Of a stretch of 64,000 nt of DNA, positions 52,455-60,538 are shown piece by piece. Every line of letters starts with the position of its first letter. Within the stretch, counting starts at the first letter, position 1. Source of the stretch: Ancylobacter gelatini (GTDB lineage Bacteria; Pseudomonadota; Alphaproteobacteria; Rhizobiales; Xanthobacteraceae); contig NZ_JAKVIL010000011.1 of the NCBI RefSeq assembly GCF_022601675.1, positions 1 through 64,000 of the forward strand. Direction: 5' to 3'. A model generated the notes under the pieces. The model worked only from the letters and a program-made list of their open reading frames with translations. It did no database searches and was not told the origin of the DNA. The translations under genes were made by a program, and so were the position numbers.

Positions 52455-52773
52455 TGCCGGGTCCTTCCCCCAAAAAGAAGGCGCGGATTATAGGAATCGC
52501 GAAGGTGGCGGCAAGCGCTGTTCTCACATCCGCGTCATCCCGTCCGCAAACGGCTGTCCCCGCTCATGCTTAACACCGCCTTTACCACCTTTTGCGACAG
52601 TGCATTTGCTTCTCCGTTCGGCTTCTCCGGCCTTGTTTCATCGGCGCCATCGCGGCCGGATATGGGACCTTTGCCGGTTTCGTGAGTTGAACCGGAGAGA
52701 GCGAACCGAGACAAAGAGGCTGCGTACCAGCCTCATGCGTTTTCAGATAGTGTGGCGGGGAACGGAGACAGCA
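52455..52773. other. Divergent intergenic region purE/L,D-transpeptidase (319 bases)
   Basis: No gene is supported. It holds a CtrA-like TTAA-N7-TTTA (52570-52584), a direct repeat GCTTCTCCG (near 52608 and 52620), and a 7-bp hairpin GAGGCTG/CAGCCTC (52716-52734) shortly before the transpeptidase start. Promoters for both flanking genes should lie here. Confidence 0.6.
52570..52584 (+). promoter_or_regulatory. CtrA-like box upstream of the L,D-transpeptidase gene
   Basis: TTAA (52570-52573), seven bases, TTTA (52581-52584): seven of eight core positions of TTAA-N7-TTAA. It lies 190 bases before the transpeptidase ATG and 116 bases before purE. Two further variants lie near other wall genes in the window. 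Binding is inference. Confidence 0.4.
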
Positions 52774-54816
52774 ATGGCCGGGCGTGTCGATCAGCTTGCG
52801 AGGCGGTATCTTGCCGGTACGGCGTGCGCCTTGCTTGCGGCGGTTCTGACGGCGGGTGCGCTGCCGGGAGCCGGGACGGGCCTGTCCGGCATGGCGCGCG
52901 CGCAGGATTTGTCGGGCGCCCCCATCGCCATGGGCGACCCTGCCGGCAACGGCACTCATGATGGTGGCTCGGCGCAGCCTGCCGGAGAAGGTGCCGCCCC
53001 GCTTTCTGCGCCGGGCGATGCGCCCGCGCCCTTCGACATCCGCTCCACGCGCCACCGGCTCGACACCGTGCTGGCGATGCCGGCCTACCCGCAGGATCAC
53101 CCGGCCGCCGCCGCCAACCAGCCGGCGCGCCCGACGTCCACGGGCTCCGCCACTGCAAATCCGCCGGTTCCCGGCTTCGGCGCTCCGAGCCTGGGCACCG
53201 GCACGCCCGGCACTGGCACCCCGACCGCTTCCACCCCCGCCAGCGGCGCGCCGGCGGCTGCTACCGCGCCCCAGCAGGGGCTGATGGTCTCGCGCTATCT
53301 CTCGGAATTGATTGGCAGCCAGCTGCGGCGCTTCGTGGTGAGTCCGAAGGAGGCGCAGGCGCTCGCCGATTTCTACGCCGCGCGCCAGTATCAGCCAGTT
53401 TTCACCGCCGCCGGCGGCTATTCGGCGATCGGATCAGCCGTGCTCGGCACCTTCGCCGCGTCGGCGCTGGAAGGGCTGGCGCCGGCCGACTATGTGGTCC
53501 CACCGCTGCGCGCCCATGCCTCCGACGGCGAACTGGCCGAGGCCGAACTGCGCCTCGCGGCCACCACGCTGCTCTATGCGCGCCACGTTCAGAGCGGGCG
53601 TTTCGATCCCAAGGGCATCAATCCCGAATTCGTCGACCCAACGCCCACCGCGCCGGAGGCGGCCGCGGTGCTCGCGCTGGTGGCGACCTCGCCCAATACA
53701 TCGGCGGTGATGGCGTCCTTCGCCCCGCAATATGACGAGTACCGGCTGCTGAAGATGCAGCTTGCCACGCGTCTCGCGGATGGGCGCGGCGTGCCGCTTG
53801 CCCAGGTTCCCCCCGGCCCGACGTTGCGGCCGGGCGATGGCGATCGGCGCGTGCCGCTGCTGCGCGCGCGGCTCGGCCTGCAGGGCGCGCCGGACGATTT
53901 CGGCTATGACGACATGCTGGTCGATGCGGTGCGCCAGTTCCAGGCCGCCTCCGGCCAGAAGCCGGACGGGCTTGTGGGCCCCGGCACGCTCGCTGCGCTC
54001 AACGGCACCGGCAGTGAAAGCCTGCCCGACATCATCGCCAATATGGAACGCTGGCGCTGGGTGCCCCATGAGGTGGCGCCGGTCTATGTGATGGTGAACA
54101 TCCCCGAATTCATGGTGCGCGTGGTCGTCAATGAACAGACGATCCATGAGACGCGCGTCGTGGTCGGCACCGAGAAGAACCAGACCCCCATCATGTCCGC
54201 CGAGATGCAGTACATGGTGTTCAACCCGTCATGGAATCTGCCGCCGGGCATCATTCGCAACGAGATGCTGCCCAAGCTGCAGGCTGACCCCTACGCGCTG
54301 GACCGCCAGGGCATCGACGTGGTGCGCAATGGCCGCATCATCGATCCCGGCACGGTGGACTGGAGCCGGGGCACGCAGGGCTATTCGTTCCGCCAGCCGC
54401 CCGGCGAGCGCAACGCGCTCGGCAACATGAAGTTCATGTTCCCGAACAAGCACTCGGTCTATCTGCACGACACGCCGAGCCGCGCGCTGTTCGGGCGCGA
54501 GCGCCGGGCGTTCAGCCATGGCTGCGTGCGGGTGCATGAGCCGATGAAGTTCGCCGAAGTGATGTTCGGTCTCGGCGTCAACGACCAGTGGGACCAGAAG
54601 CGCATTTCTCGCCTGCTCGGCGGCAATGAGAAGCATGTGAGCCTGCAGCGTCGCTTCCCGGTGCATCTGGTCTACTTCACCACCTATGTCGACGGCGCCG
54701 GCAAGCTGGTGTCGCGCGAGGATATTTACGGCACCAACGCCGCGGTGAAAGCGATTCTCGGCCTTGATGGCTCGTCCCGGATCGCGACACGCGGACGCCA
54801 GACCGCGCTGCGCTGA
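52774..54816 (+). CDS. YcbB/LdtD-like L,D-transpeptidase
   Basis: A 680-residue periplasmic enzyme predicted to form 3-3 (mDAP-mDAP) peptidoglycan cross-links. Order: signal peptide (about 1-45), Pro/Ala/Thr-rich linker (about 45-170), scaffold region starting LMVSRYLSELIGSQLRRFV (about 170-340), PG_binding_1 (about 365-415, RQFQAASGQKPDGLVG) and a YkuD catalytic domain with H582-G-C584 in SHGCVRVHEP, the catalytic cysteine loop. Residues 440-585 include the long YcbB-type capping insert. ATG 52774 has GGAGA seven bases upstream. The next gene is a DUF882 endopeptidase, recalling the ycbB-ycbK (ldtD-mepK) pair of Escherichia coli. Confidence 0.9.
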   Translation: MAGRVDQLARRYLAGTACALLAAVLTAGALPGAGTGLSGMARAQDLSGAPIAMGDPAGNGTHDGGSAQPAGEGAAPLSAPGDAPAPFDIRSTRHRLDTVLAMPAYPQDHPAAAANQPARPTSTGSATANPPVPGFGAPSLGTGTPGTGTPTASTPASGAPAAATAPQQGLMVSRYLSELIGSQLRRFVVSPKEAQALADFYAARQYQPVFTAAGGYSAIGSAVLGTFAASALEGLAPADYVVPPLRAHASDGELAEAELRLAATTLLYARHVQSGRFDPKGINPEFVDPTPTAPEAAAVLALVATSPNTSAVMASFAPQYDEYRLLKMQLATRLADGRGVPLAQVPPGPTLRPGDGDRRVPLLRARLGLQGAPDDFGYDDMLVDAVRQFQAASGQKPDGLVGPGTLAALNGTGSESLPDIIANMERWRWVPHEVAPVYVMVNIPEFMVRVVVNEQTIHETRVVVGTEKNQTPIMSAEMQYMVFNPSWNLPPGIIRNEMLPKLQADPYALDRQGIDVVRNGRIIDPGTVDWSRGTQGYSFRQPPGERNALGNMKFMFPNKHSVYLHDTPSRALFGRERRAFSHGCVRVHEPMKFAEVMFGLGVNDQWDQKRISRLLGGNEKHVSLQRRFPVHLVYFTTYVDGAGKLVSREDIYGTNAAVKAILGLDGSSRIATRGRQTALR

Positions 54817-55102
54817 CGCCCATCTCCACCTGTCACACCCTCGTCATTGGCTGATTTGTGTTTCATCAAAGACACGATCAACCAAAAAACTGACGATGAA
54901 TGGTGCTGTTGTAGCGAATTTGATTGGGCGGCACGGTTTCGCCACAGTCACTTTCTAGCCAGAGTGCCAATAAAGGCGTGGGGGTTGGGTCGTAACGGCC
55001 TTTTAACCAAACCCGATAAGACTGTGTTGACCATGTGTGTCGCGGCTTCCGGCTGCGGCGCTTCAAGGAAACGTTCGTTTTCGGGTTTGGAAGTCCGTGC
55101 GC
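54817..55102 (+). promoter_or_regulatory. A/T-rich leader of the DUF882 endopeptidase gene
   Basis: This 286-base gap is clearly more A/T-rich than its surroundings from about 54835 to 55035. It contains the CtrA-like box at 54992-55006 inside a dyad: GGGTTGGGT (54982-54990) faces ACCAAACCC (55006-55014) with one mismatch. I see no convincing small gene in it. Confidence 0.5.
54992..55006 (+). promoter_or_regulatory. CtrA-like box upstream of the DUF882 endopeptidase gene
   Basis: GTAA (54992-54995), seven bases, TTAA followed by CC (55003-55008): seven of eight core positions of TTAA-N7-TTAA, about 100 bases before the start codon, within an imperfect stem-loop. Confidence 0.45.
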
Positions 55103-56662
55103 ATGACACTCGCTTTACGCTCTCGTCGTCTTGCACAGGCCTCGCTGCTCGCGGCAGCGGTTTCCCTGTGCAGCACCGACCTGCTTCAGGACGCGGTTGC
55201 CAATGGCGACACGCGCACGCTGAGCTTCCATCACGTCCATTCCGGCGCAAGCGCCACCGTCACCTTCAAGCGCAACGGCCGCTACGATCCGGCCGCGCTG
55301 CGGCAGCTCAACGTTCTGCTGCAGGATTGGCGCCGCAAGGAGCCGACCAATATGGACCCCCAGCTGTTCGATATCGTCTGGGAGGTCTATCGCGAGACCG
55401 GGGCCACGGCGCCGGTCGAGGTGATCGGCGGCTACCGTTCGCCCGCGACCAACGCCATGCTCCGCTCGCGTTCGCGCGGCGTCGCCCAGACCAGCCTGCA
55501 CATGCAGGGCAAGGCGATGGATTTCTTCATCCCCGGCGTGCCGCTCTCCAAGATCCGCGAGGCCGGCCTGCGGCTCCAGCGCGGCGGCGTCGGCTTCTAC
55601 CCGACCTCCGGTTCGCCCTTCGTGCATCTCGACACCGGCGGCGTACGGCACTGGCCGCGCATGACCCGCACCGAGCTTGCGCGCGTGTTCCCCGACGGCA
55701 AGACCGTTCATGTGCCGACCGACGGCAAGCCGATGCCGCGCTATGAACTGGCGCTGGCCGAGGTCGAGTCCAAGGGCAAGGAGCCGGGCGGCGTTGGCGC
55801 CGCCTTCGCCGGCCTGTCCGGCGGCAATGATCCCAAGCGCGCCGGCGCCGCTGCCGGCGGTTCCAAAAATCTGTTCGCCAGCCTGTTCGGCGGCGGCAAG
55901 GAGGACGATGACGAGGAGAGCGCGGCGCCTGTCGCGAGATCCGCCCCCGTCACGGCCCCGGCCACCGCGCCGGCTCCGGTGCAGGTCGCGGCGGCCGAAC
56001 CGGCCGATATTCCGCGGCCGCAACCAAGCCCGATGCCGCGCGGCGCCACGGCTGTCGCCGATGCACCGGCTCCCGCCGCCGTGCCCTTCGCGGTCGCCGC
56101 GATGGTGCCCCGTCCGCTCTCGCGCCCTGCCGATGCGCCGAAGCTGCCCGCTGCGGCCGAGCCCGCCGCGCTTCAGGTCGCGAACGCCGCTGTCCCACGT
56201 CCGCAGGCCCGTCCCGGCGCACTGCCCGAGCTGATCGTCGGCTCCTCGGTCGATGGCGCGCCGGCGCTGGCCTATGCCTCGGCCTCCACCGGAATCTTCC
56301 CGAGCGAGCGGCTCCAGCCCGGCCGCGCCCCGGCGCCGGCGCCGAGCGCGGCGGCCGCCCCGTCGCGCTCCACCGGTGCCAATGGCCTGCGCGGCACGGT
56401 GGCGCCCTATCCGCCGGAAATGCAGGCCGAGATTCGCCGGCTGTTCTCCAGCCCGACCGTGGCCACCCATGTCGTGATGCGCACGCCCGAGCTGCGTCGC
56501 TTCGCCGCCTTCGTCGCCCCGCCGCGCCAGGTGGTTGCGGGCGGCTTCAGCAAGACCGCGCCGGCCAGCCTGAACACCTCCCGCTTCGAGGGTGCCGCCG
56601 TGGTCGCGGTGCCGGTGGTCGCGATGATGAGCGGCGCCGCCCCGCTGGCGAAACCGCTCTGA
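55103..56662 (+). CDS. DUF882 (Peptidase_M15_2) murein endopeptidase, MepK-like
   Basis: A 519-residue exported protein. Signal peptide (about 1-33), then the DUF882/M15-type metallopeptidase domain (about 37-205): GGYRSPATNAMLR, likely zinc ligands H133 and D140 in LHMQGKAMDF, and H175 in FVHLDTGGVRHWP. E. coli MepK (YcbK) of this family cleaves 3-3 and some 3-4 cross-links. The C-terminal 300 residues are Ala/Pro-rich and probably disordered, far longer than in MepK (about 180 residues in total). It follows the L,D-transpeptidase, so maker and cutter of 3-3 links are paired. ATG 55103 has GGAAG upstream. Confidence 0.85.
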   Translation: MTLALRSRRLAQASLLAAAVSLCSTDLLQDAVANGDTRTLSFHHVHSGASATVTFKRNGRYDPAALRQLNVLLQDWRRKEPTNMDPQLFDIVWEVYRETGATAPVEVIGGYRSPATNAMLRSRSRGVAQTSLHMQGKAMDFFIPGVPLSKIREAGLRLQRGGVGFYPTSGSPFVHLDTGGVRHWPRMTRTELARVFPDGKTVHVPTDGKPMPRYELALAEVESKGKEPGGVGAAFAGLSGGNDPKRAGAAAGGSKNLFASLFGGGKEDDDEESAAPVARSAPVTAPATAPAPVQVAAAEPADIPRPQPSPMPRGATAVADAPAPAAVPFAVAAMVPRPLSRPADAPKLPAAAEPAALQVANAAVPRPQARPGALPELIVGSSVDGAPALAYASASTGIFPSERLQPGRAPAPAPSAAAAPSRSTGANGLRGTVAPYPPEMQAEIRRLFSSPTVATHVVMRTPELRRFAAFVAPPRQVVAGGFSKTAPASLNTSRFEGAAVVAVPVVAMMSGAAPLAKPL

Positions 56663-56693
56663 ACGCGACCTCCGCGGCATTGGCCCGAACAAC

Positions 56694-56730
56694 AAAAACC
56701 CGGCGATCCGCCCTGGATCGCCGGGTTTTT
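56694..56730. terminator. Bidirectional Rho-independent terminator
   Basis: A 16-bp stem (56694-56709 with 56715-56730), loop GCCCT, with A5 on the left and T5 on the right, between the converging DUF882 and gapR genes. It fits intrinsic termination in both directions. Confidence 0.92.
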
Positions 56731-56752
56731 CATGCAGCGACGATGGCGCGGT

Positions 56753-57031
56753 TCAGGCGACCATGCCGAGCGCCTGGAGATAGAGGTCGACGATCGCCTC
56801 GTGCTCGGCGCGCTGGTCGGCGTCCTGCTTGCGGATCTTGAGGATCTCGCGCAACGCCTTGACGTCGAAGCCGGTGCCCTTGGCTTCGGCAAACACGTCC
56901 TTGATGTCTTCGGAAATGGTCTTCTTCTCTTCCTCCAGCCGCTCGATGCGCTCGATGAAGGATTTGAGCTGTTCCTTGGCAAAGCCGGCGGCGGCATCGG
57001 AAAGCGGCTGGTCGTTGGGAATGTCGGACAT
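56753..57031 (-). CDS. gapR: Nucleoid-associated protein GapR (DUF2312)
   Basis: A 92-residue all-helical protein matching DUF2312/GapR end to end: [19 protein letters not shown] forms the long coiled-coil helix, followed by [19 protein letters not shown] and [20 protein letters not shown]. In Caulobacter GapR forms clamps around overtwisted DNA ahead of replication forks and RNA polymerase, stimulates topoisomerases and is needed for normal cell-cycle progression. A weak ribosome-binding site (GGAGTAG) precedes the ATG. It is monocistronic, ending at the bidirectional terminator. Confidence 0.93.
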   Translation of the reverse strand: MSDIPNDQPLSDAAAGFAKEQLKSFIERIERLEEEKKTISEDIKDVFAEAKGTGFDVKALREILKIRKQDADQRAEHEAIVDLYLQALGMVA

Positions 57032-57206
57032 ATCTACTCCGGTGGGCCTGGGCCGGGAGGCGCGAACCGCGCCGGCCCGGCAGCCTCGTGGCTGAAAATC
57101 GGGATCGGATCAGGAACGGAACTCGTCCGCCGCGTCAAGGCGGAGGCGTCCGCGTGCACAGGCTAGCCCCGCAATCCACCGTCCATGTCGCGCGATCGAC
57201 GCGGCG

Positions 57207-57536
57207 TCAGTGGGTCCCCGGGCCGGTAAAGGCGGCCTTCTGCTCGGGCGTCGCCTCGGTCTGGTGCCTGGCCTTCCAGTCCTCATAAGGCATGCCGTAG
57301 ACCGCCTGGCGGCTCTCGTCCTTGGTCACCGGCAGGCCGCGCTCCTGCGCGGCATCAAGGTACCAGTTCGACAGGCAATTACGGCAGAAGCCGGCGAGAT
57401 TCATCAGGTCGATATTCTGCACGTCGGTGCGCGCGGACAGATGCTCTACCAGGCGACGGAAGGCGGCGGCCTCCAGTTCGGTACGGTCGCGCTCGGAAAG
57501 CGGAGCGGCAGCAGAAGCGGGCGTTTCGGAACTCAT
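57207..57536 (-). CDS. DUF1244 family protein
   Basis: A 109-residue protein of the conserved proteobacterial DUF1244 family, of unknown function. The family signature DLMNLAGFCRNCLSNWY with its CxxC-like pair and MPYEDWKARHQ are clear. The N-terminal 25 residues are Ala/Ser/Thr-rich and variable. It is 27 bases downstream of the N-formylglutamate amidohydrolase-like gene on the same strand, so they may be co-transcribed. Confidence 0.88.
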   Translation of the reverse strand: MSSETPASAAAPLSERDRTELEAAAFRRLVEHLSARTDVQNIDLMNLAGFCRNCLSNWYLDAAQERGLPVTKDESRQAVYGMPYEDWKARHQTEATPEQKAAFTGPGTH

Positions 57537-57563
57537 GGCGGCGTACTCCGGATAAGCGGCGGT

Positions 57564-58418
57564 TCAGCCGGATATGGGGGCGACCGGGCCGGTGCGCGAG
57601 CCATAGCCGCGCAGCTCGTGCATCCCCGGACGGGCGAGAATGCCGGGCAGGATGCCGGCGAGCCGCTCGGCCCAGGCGCGCTGGCCGGCCTCGTCCGCGA
57701 TCAGGTCCTGCCGGACCTCCAGCAGCACATGGGCGCGGCCGGGCGCCGTGCCGTGACGGTACAGGCAATCATTGCGCAGAGCGCCGTCATAAGGCTCGTT
57801 GTCGCCGACGATCAGGTCGCCCGGCGCCGCCAGCTCCTCGATCAGCGGACGGGCGAAGCGCTCGTCGCAGTCCCACAGCACGGCCGCGTGCCAGGGCCGG
57901 GGCACGCCGCGCCAGACCGGGGTGAAGGAGTGCATGGAGAACACGGCCGGAACCACGCCGGCCCGCTCGGCATCGGCCAGCTCCGCCTCGATGGCGCGGT
58001 GGTAGGGCCGGTGGAAGGCATCAAGCCGGCGCTCCACCTCGTCGGCGTCGGCATGGCGGTTTCCCGGCACGACCGCGCCGTCGGACAGGCGCATCACCAG
58101 CGTCGGGTCGTCCTCGCCGCGATTGGGGTCGATCAGCAGCCGCGAGAAGCAGGAAAGGACCGCCGGGCAACCCAGCAGCCTCGCAAGTTTGCGCGTGACC
58201 CCCGCAGCGCCGATATCATAGCCGATATGGCGCTCCAGCTGCGCCTGCGGCAGGCCGAGCGAGCCATAGGCGGGCGGCAGCGCATTGGAAGCGTGGTCGC
58301 AGATCAGCAGCACGCCGGCATCCCACGCCCCGGCGATGCGTTCGAAGGCGGGAAAATCCTGAGCAGAATCACGGTCATCGGCCGCGAGGGCGCTTTCTTC
58401 CGTCGAGAGGCGACGCAT
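57564..58418 (-). CDS. N-formylglutamate amidohydrolase family protein
   Basis: A 284-residue hydrolase of the FGase fold. Conserved stretches: LLICDHASNALPP near residue 35, DIGAAGVTRKLA, SRLLIDPNRGEDDPTL, VFSMHSFTPVW and VLLEVRQDLI, which hold the metal/catalytic His, Asp and Glu of the family. The classic reaction is N-formylglutamate to glutamate plus formate in histidine degradation, but no hut genes are near, so the substrate may differ. ATG 58418 has GGGA upstream; ATGs at 58469 and 58478 are possible, but codons there lack the strong G/C third-position bias. Confidence 0.82.
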   Translation of the reverse strand: MRRLSTEESALAADDRDSAQDFPAFERIAGAWDAGVLLICDHASNALPPAYGSLGLPQAQLERHIGYDIGAAGVTRKLARLLGCPAVLSCFSRLLIDPNRGEDDPTLVMRLSDGAVVPGNRHADADEVERRLDAFHRPYHRAIEAELADAERAGVVPAVFSMHSFTPVWRGVPRPWHAAVLWDCDERFARPLIEELAAPGDLIVGDNEPYDGALRNDCLYRHGTAPGRAHVLLEVRQDLIADEAGQRAWAERLAGILPGILARPGMHELRGYGSRTGPVAPISG

Positions 58419-58588
58419 TTTGTCCCGTCTGATGCGATAAACACGGTCAGGATAGTGACGCGGAACCATCTGTGCCATAGGAATACGCCGGTTTCGCGTC
58501 GTGCAGGTTCGGGATTCGACTTTCGACCCATCCGCCGGTGCGCCAGAATCGTTAGGCCCGGCAGGGCCGATCGGGGGTAGGGGTTGCA

Positions 58589-59881
58589 ATGGTAGACGTC
58601 TCGGCGCGTGTGTTTCTGGACCAGCTCTTCGAAGCGGCGGTGGCAGCGGCTCACCCGAGCACATGTCTGCCGCCCGCGCTGCCGCCGCCTCCGGCCCATG
58701 GCCGCCTGATCCTTCTGGCCGCCGGCAAGGCCGCCGGCTCCATGCTCGAAGTGGCGGAAAGCCACTATCTCGATACGCTCGGTTTCGATCCCGCCCGCCT
58801 CGCCGGCATCGGCGTCGCGCGCCACGGCTATGGCCGCCCGACGCGCCTGCTGGAGATGGTGGAGGCCGGCCATCCGGTGCCGGACGCCGCCGGGCTCGCC
58901 GGCGCGCAGAAGGCGCTGGACCTCGCCGAATCCGCCACTGCCGACGATCTGGTGCTGGTGCTGCTCTCGGGCGGCGCCTCGGCGAACTGGATCGCCCCGG
59001 CTTACGGCGTGGAGCTTGACGACAAGCGCGCGTTGACCCGCGCCCTGCTGCGCTCGGGGGCCAACATCACCGAGATCAACACGGTGCGCAAACATCTCTC
59101 GCGGATCAAGGGCGGCCGCCTCGCGGCGCTGGCGCAGCCGGCGAAGGTGGTGACGCTCTCCATCTCCGACGTGCCGGGCGACGATCCGGCGGTGATCGGC
59201 TCCGGCCCCACGGTGCCGGATCCCACCACGCTGGCGGAAGCGCGCGACGTGCTGACCCGCTACCGTATCGACCCGCCGCCGTCCATCGCGGTGGCGCTGC
59301 GCGATCCGGCCAATGAATCGCCCAAACCGGGCGACGCCGCCTTTGCCAATAGCGAGTATCTGCTGGTCGCCCGTCCGGTGGATTCCTTCGTCGCCGCCGA
59401 GAAGCTGGTGCGCGAGGCCGGGCTGGAGCCGATCCTGCTCGGCGACAATCTCGAAGGTGAGGCCCGCGAGGTTGCCGCCGCTCAGGCGGCGAAGGCGCTG
59501 GAGCTGAAGGCGGCCGGCAAGAGCGCCGTGCTGCTCTCGGGTGGCGAACTGACCGTGACCATGCGCGGCCAGGGCCGTGGCGGCCCGAACCAGGAATTCG
59601 CGCTGGCGCTGGCCGCCGCGCTCGGCGGAGCCGAAGGGATCTACGCGGTGGCTGGCGATACCGACGGCACCGATGGCGGCGGCGGCGCGGCCACCGATCC
59701 GGCCGGCGCTTATGTGATGCCCGACACGCTGGCCCGCGCCAGCGCGGCCGGTCTCGATCCTGCCGCCTTTCTCGCCGAGAACGACTCGACCACCTTCTTC
59801 GAGACGATCGGCGACCTGCTGACGCCGGGGCCGACCTGCACGAACGTCAATGATTTTCGAGTTGTCTTCATCGACAAGTGA
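58589..59881 (+). CDS. Glycerate 2-kinase (MOFRL family)
   Basis: A 430-residue type II glycerate kinase (DUF4147 N-terminal domain about 5-235, MOFRL C-terminal domain about 310-420). LLAAGKAAGSMLEVAE, VLVLLSGGASANW, TVRKHLSRIKGGRLA and the C-terminal LLSGGELTVTM with GGPNQEFALALA are diagnostic. It phosphorylates D-glycerate at C2 to 2-phosphoglycerate, linking glyoxylate/tartronate metabolism to glycolysis. It diverges from the N-formylglutamate amidohydrolase gene and overlaps the next gene by 32 bases. Confidence 0.92.
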   Translation: MVDVSARVFLDQLFEAAVAAAHPSTCLPPALPPPPAHGRLILLAAGKAAGSMLEVAESHYLDTLGFDPARLAGIGVARHGYGRPTRLLEMVEAGHPVPDAAGLAGAQKALDLAESATADDLVLVLLSGGASANWIAPAYGVELDDKRALTRALLRSGANITEINTVRKHLSRIKGGRLAALAQPAKVVTLSISDVPGDDPAVIGSGPTVPDPTTLAEARDVLTRYRIDPPPSIAVALRDPANESPKPGDAAFANSEYLLVARPVDSFVAAEKLVREAGLEPILLGDNLEGEAREVAAAQAAKALELKAAGKSAVLLSGGELTVTMRGQGRGGPNQEFALALAAALGGAEGIYAVAGDTDGTDGGGGAATDPAGAYVMPDTLARASAAGLDPAAFLAENDSTTFFETIGDLLTPGPTCTNVNDFRVVFIDK

Positions 59882-60392
59882 GCGCGCGGGCGCTCCGGCA
59901 CGCGCGGGGCTGAAGCGTCGCGCCGGCGGGAGCGTGCTCGCCGCGCTGATGCTGGCGCCGGTGCTCGCCACGCTGGCCCCGACGCCCGCCGCCGCGGATT
60001 TCCGCCTGTGCAACCGCTCCGGCAGCCGCATCGGCATCGCGCTCGGCTACAAGGACGGTAATATCTGGGCCACCGAGGGCTGGTGGAACATCGCGCCGAA
60101 AAGCTGCGAGACGCTCCTGCGCGGCGACCTCGTGGCGCGATTCTATTACGTTTACGCCATCGACTACGATCTCGGCGGGGAATGGGCCGGCAAGGCCTTC
60201 ATGTGCACCCGCGAGAAGGAGTTCACCATTCGCGGCATCGAGGACTGCCTCGCACGCGGCTTCGACCGCACCGGTTTCTTCGAGGTCGATACCCGCGAAC
60301 AGAAGAGCTGGACCGTACAGCTCACCGAGCCCGACCAGGCCGCGACGCCGCGTGTCGGCATGCCGCCATTGCCGCCGCCCAAGGCGCCCTGA
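59850..60392 (+). CDS. DUF1036 family secreted protein
   Basis: A 180-residue protein of the DUF1036 family (cyanobacteria and Alphaproteobacteria), function unknown. A signal peptide with an unusually long N-region ends LAPTPAAA at about residue 49; the mature domain starts FRLCNRSGSRIGIALGYKDG, has GWWNIAPKSCETLL and RGIEDCLARGFDRTGFFEVD, and ends in a Pro-rich tail. Cysteines suggest disulfides in the periplasm. The ATG lies inside the last codons of the glycerate kinase gene; no later in-frame start leaves a full signal peptide, so the overlap is probably real. Confidence 0.85.
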   Translation: MIFELSSSTSERAGAPARAGLKRRAGGSVLAALMLAPVLATLAPTPAAADFRLCNRSGSRIGIALGYKDGNIWATEGWWNIAPKSCETLLRGDLVARFYYVYAIDYDLGGEWAGKAFMCTREKEFTIRGIEDCLARGFDRTGFFEVDTREQKSWTVQLTEPDQAATPRVGMPPLPPPKAP

Positions 60393-60464
60393 TCACCGCC
60401 CCCTGATCACCGCGCCCTGATCGCCACGCCCTTGCCGGCCCGCCGCTGAGCGGAACGGTCCCGA

Positions 60465-60506
60465 CACGAAGAAAGCCCCGGCCACATGACCGGGGCTTTC
60501 TTCGTG
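60465..60506. terminator. Bidirectional Rho-independent terminator
   Basis: A 17-bp perfect stem (60465-60481 with 60490-60506) with an 8-base loop, between the converging DUF1036 and Do-protease genes. The stem includes GAAAG/CTTTC so short A/T runs flank the G/C core. Confidence 0.85.
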
Positions 60507-60538
60507 AATGCGCGTGGGGCTGTGCCCTGCTCTGTCGC

